DNA from: Struthio camelus
Lineage: Eukaryota; Chordata; Aves; Struthioniformes; Struthionidae
Assembly: GCF_040807025.1 (NCBI RefSeq)
Contig: NC_090947.1
Location: forward strand, 5,704,001-5,768,000
Reading direction: 5' to 3'
DNA: 64,000 nt
Shown here: positions 25,501-38,150 of the stretch, piece by piece
Position numbering within the stretch: the stretch's first letter is position 1
Layout: each line of letters starts with the position of its first letter
Position numbers and translations under genes: made by a program
Notes under the pieces: generated by a model
What the model saw: only the letters and a program-made list of their open reading frames with translations
The model's database searches: none
What the model was told of the DNA's origin: nothing

Positions 25501-26764
25501 CTTTTATGATAATATGACCCAGTATAAAAATCTCTTCTGCCTGTGCTTCATCTTTGCAACATGAACAGCTTCAATGCAGCCTGAAGACTTCCCTAGTGGA
25601 AGAGCAAGCTGGAAGGGAGGGTCTTGGTAGCCCTCCAAGAGGGTGAGGAAAGGTGTCAGAGGGCTTCACCCTGAGCAAGGCCCCAGGGTGTACGGACACT
25701 GCACCGGCTTCACCTAGCTGCAGGGAAAGTGTTTCAAAAGCAAAAAAAAAGAGTACATCAGATAAGCAGCTGCTGTGTCCGAAGATGCCTCGCTACACCA
25801 GACACAGCCCTGCGCATCCATCGGGGCGCAGCCAGGGCCGAGGCAGCCTCTCACTGAACTTCCACACCTGGAAAACCTCACGAGCAGCTTGAGCATGGGG
25901 TAGAGCCAAATCAGCAAGTGCACGGGAAAAACCCGGGTGAGGGGAACTGCTACCAGATATATTTTTTGTCATACCCGGTGATCCAGTCTTTCAGCTAGCA
26001 CTGATTTTATAAATAGTGCAAGATTAGGCCCTAGTTGGAAATGCCATAAGGGGTGAAAAAAGATAGGATACCTTCAAATTCTTAAGATGATCTGTACCCC
26101 CCTCCTTTGAGATAGGAGGGCAAAGGATAGTCCCCTGCAGAAGGGCCATAGCAGCCCCGAGATCCAAACACAGCGCAATTACCTTAGGGAATGGCAAATA
26201 GTTCACAGCCAGCCTTCCTCGGAGGTGCGAGCTGTGGGTGACCACGGATGCTGCCTGGAGACTTGATTGTGCTTGCCAGGAAGGCTCATTATCCGTACGT
26301 AAACATATGTGCTGCTTCTTAACAGGAAAGCGCATTTTTCGAGAGACTATTTTAAATCGAAATGGCTTTAGTGTCAAATTAGTCGAGTCTGGCTCTGTTT
26401 CAATTACGCCTGCCGTTGGGTTGTGCAGGAGCAGGAGGAACGTGCTACTTCCATAGGCGAAAGAGGAGGTATTTGCAAAATTACTGTGTATGACATGGAT
26501 TTGCTCCATCAAAAATGTCATTGTTCAGCATTGCTGCAGGAGTGATATCTGAGCTCGGTAATGAGTCTTAATGCCTGTTTCGATGGGGTTTTGCTCAGGG
26601 CCTCAGCCAGGGTTCCCTTTTTAAGAGCTTTCTTGATTCAAACTTCCTGTAACGTAGGAGCCCAAACTCGGCTCTGCTGCCCTACGCCTTCTGCAGCCGC
26701 TTGGACTAGAGCGGGCGGCAGCACGGCACGGCCAAGCTAGACTTGCACCTTTTTATTCTCGCGC

Positions 26765-26779
26765 TGTGTGTGTGTGTGT
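26765..26779. repeat. (GT)n microsatellite
   Basis: About seven GT units. Confidence 0.9.
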
Positions 26780-29700
26780 AAAGCAGTGGGGAACCGGCCT
26801 CAGGGGAAACCGGCAGGTTCCCGTGGGTTTTGAGCAAGGTGCTTTGGGAGAAGGGGGAGCAGGCAGCTGCTCCTGCTGCAGAACTGTCGACTCAGCAATT
26901 CCCTTTCCTCCGGCTCTGTCTATAACCACCCTGCTAACGATAAAAATGAGGCTCAGGCACTTCAAAGTTCGTGTATGTGCTATGGTGGGAGCAGGCACGG
27001 AAAGAGCAGCCTTTGAAGTATGAATTGAAGAAAAATGGGCTGGGCATGAAACGAGAGGGGAGAGTATCCAGGCAAGTGGAACAGGATGGGCAAAAGGAGG
27101 GAAGGGATTCCCCCCCTCCCCACACACCTGCAAGCTATCGTATCAGTGTTAACCAGGAGGCTGATTCATATCTCTTCAGCTTGCCTAGAGTTTCAAATAA
27201 TAGTCAACTGTGGCAGTAACAGCACTGCTGGATATTCTAGTAAGTCAAGTACAGTTGAGATGTGAATGCCATTGCTGTAAAACTGTATTCAATAGATGAG
27301 AGGATTGCCATGATTTAGTTGTGCCCCCCTCTTTCCATGGGCGGGGGGAATGAAACCTACTGCAGCAGGTGAGCTGGGTACATGATTTCTCTCATGAGCA
27401 GGTTTTTCCAGGGAGGAACGTGCCTCCTTTTGGGCTCCACGCTGACCTTGTGGAGGTCGGGCCATCCTACACTTTGCAGGGGGATGAGTCTCGCTGTTCC
27501 CTAAATCAGTGCCTTGGGGAAGTGAAATGGTCACATTACCCACGTCTGTTCAGATGCGCCCCAACTCCTTGTGAAGTGGCCTGGGAGCGCTGGCTTCCCT
27601 GGGCTCTCTGGGTCCCACCGTGGCCGTTCAAGCAGCGCCAAAGTACAATTTGGGATGCTTTATCTCCAATAGTGCTGAGGCCTGTTAGTGCAAGATGCGT
27701 CTTTTCACAGGCTTCTCCCAAATAAGGCAGCAGATTTTGCAAGCGTGCTGCTGAGGTGTTGAAAATCTACTTTTTCTGATAAACGGCTCCTTAAATTTGA
27801 ATATGTGGATTTTGTGATGATGCTGAAAGCCTTTTAAAAGTCCATCTGTACTGGCACCACAAAACAAGCAGGGAAAGCCCTGTGTGCGCTCAGCAAGGGA
27901 AACTTGATGCCTGCAGCAAGTCTCCCTGTCGGCTCATACCCTCTGCACATAAAGGTTAATAACACTTGAAACTCTTAAAACTCAGGGTTCAGTCTACCAT
28001 CCTTAGGCAAAAAAAGGCCTTTAAGAATCCATTCGAGGTTTCCCTTGTTGGAATGAGGCCGTGAGCTGGAGCTCTTCAGCCTCCCGACTGCTGCTGCCAA
28101 AATCTCAAGGCACTTTGTTTTCCTCATATCAAAAATAAGAGGGGAAGTATATGAACAAGAGCAGTATGTCCTAAATCAGCACTCGAGTACTGAGTCTGGC
28201 CCACTTGTACCAAAGAAAACATGCTGCTGGTGAAACCTGCAGAGCTGTTCTGTGATGAGCGGGTCGGGCCAGAGCCAATGTGAAACCTTAGGTGCAGGTG
28301 GGAAGCAAGTAGTGCAAGTTGTCCCATATCTTACCCCGAACTACAAACCAAGCCCAGACGTTCAGCAAATCCAGAGCCAAAGTATAAGTCAAATGCGCCA
28401 AGCAGCAGGAAATTAAAAAACAAAAAAAGACATTACGGTCCATCGTGCTCACCTTCTCTTGTCTTACCAGTGTTTCTGCTTTTAGGACTTGTTTTCTCAA
28501 GCACTCTTTCCAGCTGAACGTGCTCAACGTTCACTTTCTCCTTACCTCCCTTGAGACCCTCAGCTTTTACCCACGAAAAGTGAGGTTTTTCACTCCAGAA
28601 AGCGGGACGTGTGGGAAGCGGTGCGGTGTCCCCAGACGCACACCGCAGTCCCCAGAGCTAGCAAGAACAAAACACAGGCAACATGAAAAAAGGCAATTAC
28701 CAGAACGCCCAACACCTTTATACCTCCTTCCTTGTTCGTATGACGCAAAAAGGGGTGCAAGCCCTCACGGCCAAAGAAAGTCCTCTAACGAGCCCAGAGC
28801 ACGGATAGCAAGAGGTGTAGCTGTGATGAGCGCTGCTCGTGCTCAGGCAGCGATAACCGCAGACATCGCTAGAGGGAGTTTGGGGCAAAGAGAGGGAGAG
28901 CGGGGCTGGGGCAGCGCCAACGGGCCAAGGGCACGATAACCTTTTTGCCCTTGTCTGGAGTCCCAACCGTGGAGTATTCAGCTCTTCCCATCATTCAAAT
29001 ATCATGAGTCAAGCAACTGTGGGAATTATGTGAGAGGCTTTAAACAAAAACACCCCCAAAAAGGATTTTGGATTCATCTGGTTTTTGTTTCCTTTCTGGG
29101 CTTTTGAGCCCGTTAAGTGTAGCTGAATCAGGTTTTTCCCATAACCCTGAGAGCTACAAATTTGCCTCTCTCAAAAAGTATGAAGTCATTTTGGGGTATT
29201 GACAAAAAGTCTGGATATCGAGTGACTTAAGGTTTGGCTGCATCTGAAGGCAATCACCTTAGCAGCTTCCAATTACCATCAATTGCAACCCAAAGTCTGC
29301 TGCTGGTTAAGGGAGAAGGCTTTTGGGGTTTAAAAGCCTGCTAGGTAGCAGGGTTGGGGATGAAGGAAGGAAAGGTTTGGGCTTTTGCCCCTGCATAGCT
29401 ATGGAGATGGTGGGTGAGTCATGTTGCACCTCTCTTTTAGAGATCTGGAGGTCTGTCCTTCTTGCTTATACCTGAGATATCTGTGTGAGCCTGGTGCTGG
29501 GTGGTAGCTCAATGCGCTCATCTGCGTTTGGGCTGCGGGTAAAGCACAGCACCTGCATAACCTTTCCATGGCTTCCTGTCTTGTGTTTTATTTTGGTTTT
29601 TTTTTTCTTTTATTTTATTTCCTCCTTCCCCCTCCCCTTTTTTTTAACCCTTGCCCTGCTCACTTACAAACCAGCAGCTTGTCCCCGCTGCCTGGTTTCC

Positions 29701-30599
29701 TGTGGCAGGATGCTTGCCTCCACGCGTGGTGGAGTGGTGTTTTGGTCCAGTTAAGCCCAGGTAGCAGAGCCTTGCTGGTGCTAAGAGTCATGAAACTTCT
29801 CAGATCTCCCATGCAGCCAGTTACCCTTCTGGGGAGTTTACTGGGAACCTCTGAAACGTTTGGAGTCTCCCCCTGTGTGGAGATGAAAGGAAGCAGCTTG
29901 CTGTGGTAAAGGTGAGAGGTATCAGGATGTCAACAGATAAAGGGTATTTCTGGCCAGGCTGCCAGAGCTCGTGACTGACCGTGGGGTGGGTCACAGCTAG
30001 ATGCTACTATTACTAGGGAAAATAGCTTATCTGAGATTATATTCCTCCACCTTGTTCTCCTAGATGCTGTGCAGACACAAAAAGTCTCTGTCTTGAAGGT
30101 GTTCGGGTCTGAAGGGGACGTGGTTTTCACCAGGCAGAGCAAGCGGTGGCCTCCTCCTGGCGATGGGCTTGCTGGGCAAATAGCACCCATCGAGAGGGGG
30201 GGAATCAGCCCTGTCCCGGTAGCAGCTGAAATTGCCCCATGGGGGGCAGATCTCCTCTAACGTGTCAAGCCCAGCAGGACCTGTCAGATGTGTTTGCTGG
30301 TTCTCTGGCTCTTCTTCCCGGTGGCGGGTTTTGGAGGAGTGTGGGCTGCAGCTGGAGACCTTCTCATCTCCTCCGAGGTGCCCTTGCCCAAAAGGCTTTG
30401 TCAAGGTTTTGGCTAGACGCTCACTGCTGTTGAGGGTTTTTCTTTTGTTTTCCCTTAGCTGAGCTGGTGCGAAAACTCAAATTTGGTAGGGGAAGAGTCT
30501 CAGAGGTGCCTGTCCCTGGTGTAATCGGGGAGAGAGATCGCTCCTTCCTTTTTTTTTCCTCTTTTCTCCTGGCAGCCGTTCTGTACCGCAGCATCATCG

Positions 30600-33500
30600 C
30601 TCCACGGCTTTGGCTTCGATCCCAACTGCCCTAGGGCAACGATCACAGATTGCAGAGTGTGATGCACTCATGACACTGATGGCCCGAGCTAGGCACTCGG
30701 GACCATGCGGCCTGCATGCCATCGCCTCCAAACGCCCCTTGCGAGGGGAGGCTCAGAAGGGGGAAGCTTTTGGTTGCCTCGAGACGGGGCCCCTTCTCGC
30801 CGGGAAGCAGCCGGGCGCGCGTTGCAGAAGGCGACGCCGCGCCGGCGAGGCTGGCAGCAGGCAAAACAGCTGCCTGCTCGAGTCGTCTTTTTCTGCCGCT
30901 TTCGGGATGGATGGCCGGGCGCTGCCGCCGGAGCAGCCGGCTTTCCATCGCCGTCGGCGCAAAGGGAAGGCGGCTCCGCGTGGGTGATTTATCCCAGCGG
31001 GAGCCTTGGCACAACTTCTGGCTCTCCTACGTTGCCATCTGATTGCAGCGCGTGGCTCGGGTGGTGGCGAGGCTGCTGGCGCCCGCAGCGGGAGGGGAAG
31101 AAAAACAACAAAAAAGTAATTATAAAGTCTCCGTACTGTGCCAGGAGCGTGATATGACCCCAGAGGACCCCGTTCCTCTCGGACCACGAGCTGACCTCCT
31201 GCTCTCCTGCATCTGCCCACCCGGCTGTGAGACCGTGGGCCCCTGTGACACCCCAAACATCCGCTGGGTGCCTCCCCGAGCAGGCTGCCGACCCGCTGCG
31301 ATGCCACTAACCATGCCGTCAAATTCCTTGTGGGCAAAATCGCTTTGGACAGGGACGTTGGTCTCTGCAGAGCACCGTGCTAATGTGGCCAGGCCTCTCC
31401 GAGAGATGCTGCAGCTTTCCCAGCTCCTGCCCTGCTCCCTCTTGGTGCCCTAACGGGCATGTAGGCATCGCTTCACCTTTTGCTTGCTTTTGATACCGGC
31501 CAGAATACTTATTTATTTTTAGTTGACATTGCACAACACGCGTCATTTCCCTTCCTTCCCCTTTTAAAAAGGTGGACCAAAAAATCGTCACCCTTTCTTC
31601 TTCTTTCAGCTACTGGCAAAAGAGTCCGTTGAGGATCTTTTGCTACCGAAACGTGCTAATCGGTTGAGTGTGTGCGCACAGGTTGTGTACTTCTGAGCTT
31701 ACTGAAAGGGCTGTGACAGTCTGAAGATCTCTACTCAAAGTGAGCCTGGTCACCTCCATCATGTGGTTGCATCCCAGTACTTGGCGCACGCCCAGCTCCA
31801 GGCCACCTAGTCAGGTACTGGAGACTACAGGGGTAACCGTGCGGTTTTGGCAGATCTATGAATACCTGCTTAGCTCGTTGAGGGCAACTTCTAGCTATCC
31901 GCCCGCTAAAGCACTAATTCAACGTGCACGAGCGGCATAACGCTCTGGTTGAGGGAGCTGGGGAGCGATCATGGGGTTTAGCACTGAAATTCGCTGGCAG
32001 CGCGTGGGCCCAGCTGTTGAACACCGCTGTCAAAGCTATCCTCCACTCCGCCTCTGAGGAAACGAGGAGGCTACTGGACTAATATTATGAAGGGAGGGGG
32101 GGCAAAAAAAGTGTTTTATAGGCTAAATGTTAGGAACAAAGAATCTCAACTCTTCATTGGGGCAGCAGGGCTCAGAGCAGTGTCTGCTCCCGGCCAGGAG
32201 GTGCTTCGCGCGGAGCCTGTTCCTGCCCGACGCCGGCGTACCTGGAGGCAGAGGGGACGGGAACGCTCTCCGGGTCTCACCGAGGTGCCTTTGGGGGAAA
32301 AACGGTGCCAGGCCTGGGATGCGCCAAGCCTTCCCTGCGGGTAGACCGTAGGTGAAAAACGAGCGGGTTTGTTCCCTGCTGAACGTGCCCACGTCCTGTC
32401 GCGCAAACATGCAGCAGGGACGGAAACAAAAAAACAAGCTCCAGATGGACGCTGGCAACCTGTCGCTAAGCACAAGCCTCTAACTGCAAAATAAACACAA
32501 CGCAGCCGCTAACGTGTTCGGGGCGGTAGCTACCGCGTTTCCTTCACAGATATTTTAATGTCCTGATTGCCTTTTGCAATCCGGACGTTCTTAGAAGACC
32601 AAGTGTCAACGAAGCGCCCAGCCACCAAGACGCTCTCTCGCCCCACGGTCTTTGCCAGCGTTGAGGGTCATCAGATTTCATCAGCACATAGAATAATTTC
32701 CTGGACGGCTCATAAGTTCTCCTATTCGTTATTGGCGGCGTGATCGTATGCCCGAGTCCGAGGGAGGGGGAAGGACCCCAGGGGATCGCAGCAAAGGTGG
32801 GGCTGGAAGAGGCTCCTGAAGATGACTTTGTCCTAGCCCGAGCCCAGTAAATGCCACTTATGTCACTCCTGAGAGATGTTTCTCTTCTCCTTCCTTCGAA
32901 GCGCTGTTCATGAAGACCCTGCAACCTCCGCGGGCGATTAGCCTGGTCCGGTGCCTGTCTCTCCTTGCTGCTAGCAAGATTTTTCTTACCAGCCACGTTT
33001 CCTACCGCTCACCTTGGCGGGTGCCGCTGGCACGCGTGGGTCCATCGGCCCCGGGGTCCCTCCGCGCTGGGGGCAGGAGCCACGGGACGGGGCAGAGGGA
33101 CTTCTCCTGCCCTCGAGCTCCTGGCCCCCACGCGTACCTTCCTCTGGGGGAAGGCCAGAGGCGCCGAGCCGAGCAGCGTGCCGGCGCCAACGCTTTCCGC
33201 TCCGCCCCGAGCGGGTCGCAAGAGCTGAGATCAGAAGTGGAAACACGAGCAAGACGGGCGCGCGCGCCGCACAGCCCGACCTCCCTGCGCCGCGCGGGCC
33301 TGGGCTGGCGGCTCTTGAGCCGCTGACGCAGAACCGCTCGTTACCTGCCGGTTATTCGTCGGGGAAACGCTTCGAGAAGCAGCGAGCGTCGCGATGCAGA
33401 GCGCGGCCCCGGCTCGCTACCGCTCCACCGAAAACGTTTTGCGCTCTTCTGGCCTTCGCCGCCACGTGGCTTTGGAGGAAAAAACAAAGGGAAACCAAGC

Positions 33501-34962
33501 GGCGCTCGGTTTCAGTTGCAGCCTGCCTCTTGGTCCGATGCTCCTCGCGAAGGACGAGGTGAGCGCGAAACGCGGCTTGGTGCGCGTTCGCCGGTGCGTT
33601 GGTGTTCGGTGAGCCCGAAACCGCCAAAACTCCCCCGGGAGGAGCGCTGCGGCGGGGACGGCTCAGCCGCGGGCGCAGCCGGCCTCTTGCTTTGCGTGTG
33701 TTTTTTCCCTGCCTTGGGGGGAACCACGTAAAAAGGTTTAAAATATAGTTGTGGGGAGGCAGGGGGGGGAAAAAAGCAGCAAGCGACGGCAGCACAAAGC
33801 TGCCCTTCGGCAGCCTGGAGGTCTCTCACGGCTCCCCTCCGACAGCCCCGCGGGCCGCCGAGAGCAGGCGCTGGGCAGCGCGGCAGCCTCGTAACGCCTT
33901 GCGCTAGAGGGTCTGGCCCCGTCCCGCGCTCCCCCGGCGCCGGTCCCGCGCTCGCCTCGCGCCGTTCCCGCACCAGCCCCTTTGGCCGGGGCCCTTGGGG
34001 CTGGGGCTTTTGTGCGGCTCCCTGAGCTATTTGGGAGCCACCGGCTCTCCTTGGCACAAACAATGCCATCGTGGAAGTGTTTTCTCTGTGCAGGGCTGAT
34101 TTTGGTGTTTTTTGGGTCTTTTTTTTTATTATTCTTTTTTTGGTTCAGCCTGGCAGCTGACCTGTCTGAGACAGCCGCGGAGGAGGGGGAAAAAGCCAAG
34201 CTTTTGGAGGACGCTCAACAGCTGTCTTGCGGCGCTAGGTTTCAGATGTATCACATGGGATGCTCGCTAATGAATATCCTGGCAATCGGGTTTTTTTTTT
34301 CTTTTTTTCTTTTAAAAAAAAAAAAAGAAAAGAACAAAGTGTAAGGTACACTCTCAACATGATGCTACGTTTTGCAAAGAAGAGCAGGAGCTATTAAAAC
34401 CCGTTTATCCCGCTTAGTTTGTCCGGATCTGCAAAATAAAATACATGCAACGGAGCCGCTGCGTGGATTGTTCTTTTGGTTATAGCAAAAAACAAACCCG
34501 TGCTCTTTAGGCAAGGGAATTCCACAGCTTCGGGCCCGGCGGCCTCCCTCAGCTGTGTCTTTAAAAAAACAAAGCTGCCTCACTTGCGCGTTACATTTTA
34601 TTGATGTTACTGTAAAATACATATTTGCTTGCCTTCCTAATTGGGGAAGCACAGATGGCAGTGGCTTCTGCTAGAATGATACGCTCTTTAAAATATCTGG
34701 TAACGTTTCAACAAAGTATAGTCGTTAAAATGACTGTCTGTGCGCCGCCTCTGTGACAGGAGCTTCATCCTCAGGAAGGAGGATTTGCCCTGATTTCAGG
34801 GGAGAGGCCTCGCTTTAACCCTTCGCCGGGGTGGCACCCAGCACAGCGGGAGGTGTTTTGGGCGATTCACCCGAGCACCGTACCGCGGGCCGTTTTTTGC
34901 CCAAAGAGAAGGCAAATCCTTCCCTTCTGAAGGGAAGCGCTCGTAAGGGAGGGGGTGACTAC
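30600..34962. other. GC- and CpG-rich intergenic domain, left half
   Basis: Dense CpG from about 30.75-31.1 kb and again 32.2-34.0 kb, comparable to CpG islands, but no exon of a known gene found. The long overlapping ORFs here (up to 194 codons on both strands) are explained by low stop-codon frequency in GC-rich DNA: they are arginine-, alanine-, proline- and glycine-rich and occur in several frames at once. A promoter for an unannotated non-coding RNA is possible but unproven. Confidence 0.5.
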
Positions 34963-35718
34963 TGTGCTGCCGTTCAGAGGGACCTGGACAGGCTGGAGAG
35001 GTGGGCGGAGAGGAACCTCCTGAAGTTCAACAAAGGCAAGTGCAAGGTCCTGCACCTAGGCAGGAATAACCCCATGCAGCAGGACAGGCTGGGGGTTGAC
35101 CTGCTGGAGAGCAGCTCTGCAGAGAAGGACCTGGGAGTGCTGGTGGACAACAAGTTAAGCATGAGCCAGCAGTGTGCCCTTGTGGCCAAGAAGGCCAAGG
35201 TGATCCTGGGGTGCATTAGGCAGGGTGTTGCCAGCAGGGGGAGGGAGGTGATCCTGCCCCTCTCCTCAGCCCTGCTGAGGCCTCACCTGGAGTACTGTGC
35301 CCAGTTCTGGGCTCCCCAGTACAAGAGAGACACGGCACTCCTGGAGAGAGTCCAGCGGAGGGCTACCAAGAGGATGAGGGGACTGGAGCACCTCTCCTAT
35401 GAAGAAAGGCTGCGAGAGCTGGGCCTGTTCAGCCTGGAGAAGAGAAGATTGAGAGGGGATCTCATCAACGTGTCCAAGTATCTGAAGGGGGAGTGTCGAG
35501 AGGATGAGGCCAGCCTCTTCTCCGTGGTGCCCAGCGACAGGACAAGAGGCAATGGGCAAAAACTGAACCACAGGAAGTTCCATCTGAACCTGAGGAAAAA
35601 CTTCTTGACTGTGAGGGTGACAGAGCCCTGGACCAGGTTGCCCAGAGAGGTGGTGGAGTCTCCTTCGCTGGAGATATTCAAAACCCGCCTGGATGTGATC
35701 CTGGGCAATGTGGTCTAG
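34963..35718 (+). pseudogene. CR1 reverse-transcriptase C-terminal fragment
   Basis: In-frame relic of CR1 ORF2: 251 open codons ending at TAG (35716-35718). It includes the typical CR1 segments [75 protein letters not shown], split here only by description, and the ending [13 protein letters not shown]. The endonuclease domain and the palm with its catalytic motif are absent, so it cannot be active. The frame happens to stay open upstream to 34831 through unrelated sequence. Lack of stops or frameshifts suggests a fairly young insertion. Confidence 0.93.
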
Positions 35719-35754
35719 GTGACCCTGCTGGAGCAGGGAGGTTGGACTAGATGA
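34963..35754 (+). mobile_element. CR1 LINE fragment, truncated at both ends
   Basis: This 0.8 kb segment is the 3' part of a Chicken Repeat 1 non-LTR retrotransposon. It starts abruptly inside the reverse-transcriptase ORF (just after the catalytic aspartate motif would have been) and runs through the ORF stop. It then continues into the typical 3' UTR text ending GGTTGGACTAGATGA. The usual last tens of bases (the TTCCAACC region and the 8-base terminal repeats) are missing; unrelated GC-rich DNA follows directly. Five-prime truncation is normal for CR1, but loss of the 3' tail is not, so a later deletion or rearrangement is likely. No target-site duplication was found. Confidence 0.95.
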
Positions 35755-38150
35755 AGGCGAAGTTCTTCAGCCTCCCGTCATCAAAACCAAGGCGTCACGA
35801 GCAGCCGCAGCGCGAGCGAGCAGCGTTCCCTGGAGCGCTCGCTGCGTGTTGGCCGCAAGAGCGGGGAGCTCTTGCCGTTGCACCTGCCCTCGCGGTAGCG
35901 GCTTGTCGGGAGCTTGAGGTTTATTCGCTTTGCATTTGGCAAGGCTCCAGGCCCCCCGTAGGGTGTGGGGGGGACGTAAACGGGCCTCGTGGCGTGCCCC
36001 AAGGCCGCTCCGCAACCCTGGGAAGTCGACAGGCAAGTTCTCCTCGACTCCGATGCGCTTTCAGTGGGGCCTTTAAAGCCGTGCGAAAGGGGAAGGACCC
36101 GGGTGGCCCGAGGTCTCCTGGCTCCAGCAGGGCTACGCGCGTCCCTGCTCTGCTGCCTACCGAAAGACGGGACGGCCGCCGGGCTCGCGCCGACGCGGGC
36201 GAGCGTGTGGGGGGAGGCGGGTGCAGCGCGGGCTGGAAGCCAGCAGGTGTTCAGCAGCGCCGGCCCCCGCCGCCGCTTTTGCGGTGGTTTCTGACTTGCT
36301 TTAATTGCCAGACAAAAAAAAAGGAAGAAACGGGACAGCCGCCAAGCTGCTGCTCTGGCCCAATCTCGCGGCGCTTCTGCTTAGGGGAAGAGACTAGCGA
36401 GGGCCGGGAGCCCCGGGCGCCGCCGCGCTGTCCCGGCGGCGAGGGGGGGGCCAGCTCCCCGTCCGAAAGGCAATCACCGCGCCTCTCCCCCCGGAGGGGG
36501 CCCGGGCCGGGGGTCTTGCAGCCCCCGCGATGCTGCCCGGCTCTTCCGTTCAAAGAAAGGCAGGAAGCACGAGAAGCGGGCGGCGGGGGCAACGGCAGGG
36601 CGCTGGAGCAGGAGCCGGCCCGCCAGGCGAAGCCCTGGCCTCCTGCTGCTTCTCCGACGTCTGCAGCGAGGCCGCTGCCCTCCGAGCGGAGGTTTCGCCG
36701 GGCGCCGTCCAGCCCTTCGCTCCGGCCGGGCCGGCGCCGAGGCGGGCGTAACTCGCTCCCGGCAGAAAGCCGGCGCCCCGAGACGGCGCGCGGGCCGGCA
36801 ACGAAGCTGCAGCTTGGGCGAAGCTTTCCCGAGGGGCCGCGCGCGGCTCGCCGCCGCGCGACATGGTGCGGTGCGGCGGTGCGTGGCGGCTTTCCCTGGG
36901 GGTTTGTTTGGTTTTTTTGGGTTTTTTTTTTTTTTGGTGTGGTTTGGCTTTTAGGAAGAAAGTTATTGCAACAAACGTTAACAGGCAAACTTGGAGGTAT
37001 AAGATTTTATTCTTCCTCTGACACCGCGGATAATGAAGTTTTATCAACTCCCTTTTATTATAGTAATCTAAAACGGTATCCTGTAATAGGGTCGTAAACG
37101 TTTAATAAAACTCGGTGCCGTGTGAATAAAAAAAAAAAAGAGCGCTGGAAAGAGAGGTTTTTGGGTGGACAAGCGGCGGAGAGAAGAAAGGGAAACGCCA
37201 GCGGTGCCGGCGGCACAGGTCCCGCAGCGCAGCCAGCGGTGCCGTGCGCTCGCTTCTGCGGGGTCCGCTGGTGGATCAGGAGCGGGGCCTCGCCACCGAG
37301 CGCCGGGAGGACCCCTGCTCCAGCCCGGCCCCTCTCGGTTAGGGATTCGGCTTTCCGAGGGCGACGCCGGCCGACGCAGCTCGAAAAAGCCAACGCCAAG
37401 AGGGCTGTTGCCCCTGCTCTGATCAGCCAGCGGCGGCCACCGCTGATGGCCACCGCCTGGCCCAGGGCTTGTGGCTTCAGCGTCCTTCCACCATCCCGGC
37501 ACGCAGCCCCGGCGTTGCTGCTGGAAACCCTGCTGGCACGAACGGGGTTTGGTCCTGAGCTTAAACGCACGCCGGAGCGACGTGCCGAAAGCCAGCCTTG
37601 CTCTTCACGGTTTTTTCCCTACGGTGTGAACAGTTTCTGGTACGCGCCGCAGGTACTTTCAGTGTGTTGTTTCACCGCGTACTTGAAAGGAACGGGTTGT
37701 TAATTGCTCTGACACCACGAAAGACATAAATATTGCCTAGCTGACGCCCGCCGGCGCGTCTCAAAGAGCAGATGCGTGTCATTGCAGCGCGGCAGTTACA
37801 TTAAGCCTGCGCGCTAACAATAGGAAAAACTGATAATAAACATCAAAATCAGCTGCCTTTTACCACAGAAGAAGAAAGTTGAAAGTGTAGTGGAAAGTTT
37901 TGGGGGTTTTGTTTCGTATATCAGCCCTCTCTCTCCTACTCTGCAACCTTGCGGTGGGGAAAGTTTTCAGGCTGGAGGAGACGGCCACCAGCCCACGCGC
38001 GGCCTCGCTGCGTCCTGCACGAGGCAGCTGTTGCGGCAGCGCTTTTCGCCCCGCGCGTGGGGACTTTGGGAGGATAAAACGGGCAAAGAGCTCGGAGCAG
38101 ACGGCGATGGGCGACTGATAACGCCCTGCGCGGGCCGATCATGAGATGGG
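35755..38150. other. GC- and CpG-rich intergenic domain, right half
   Basis: Continuation of the CpG-rich domain, densest at about 36.0-36.9 and 37.15-37.5 kb, interrupted by a T/G-rich tract near 36.9 kb and an AT-rich stretch with two AATAAA-type signals near 37.1 kb ahead of a poly-A run. The 448-codon ORF across 35751-37097 is compositional: it overlaps long ORFs on the other strand and looks like no known protein. No gene is assigned. Confidence 0.5.

Larger units (their letters stand above)
22071..30599. other. intergenic DNA, middle part
   Basis: Non-coding DNA of intermediate base composition with poly-A runs (for example near 22141, 22808 and 23831). No exons, RNA genes or well-preserved transposons recognised. 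ORFs of up to 165 codons (26024-26521) show no family resemblance. Confidence 0.65.

Noticed and set aside
30753-31337. 194-codon minus-strand ORF and overlapping plus-strand ORFs
   Set aside because: Several frames are open at once, as expected from base composition. No family resemblance or splice structure.
36251-36988. 245-codon minus-strand ORF
   Set aside because: Shadow in the same GC-rich tract; low complexity, no recognisable domain.
35751-37097. 448-codon plus-strand ORF
   Set aside because: Starts in the CR1 tail and runs through CpG-rich DNA; arginine/proline/glycine-rich, overlapped by long ORFs on the other strand, no protein-like motifs. Explained by few stop codons in GC-rich sequence.
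36905-37136. T/G-rich tract followed by AATAAA signals and poly-A, suggesting a processed pseudogene or transcript end
   Set aside because: No recognisable gene body or flanking duplication. Signals of this kind arise often by chance in AT-rich DNA.
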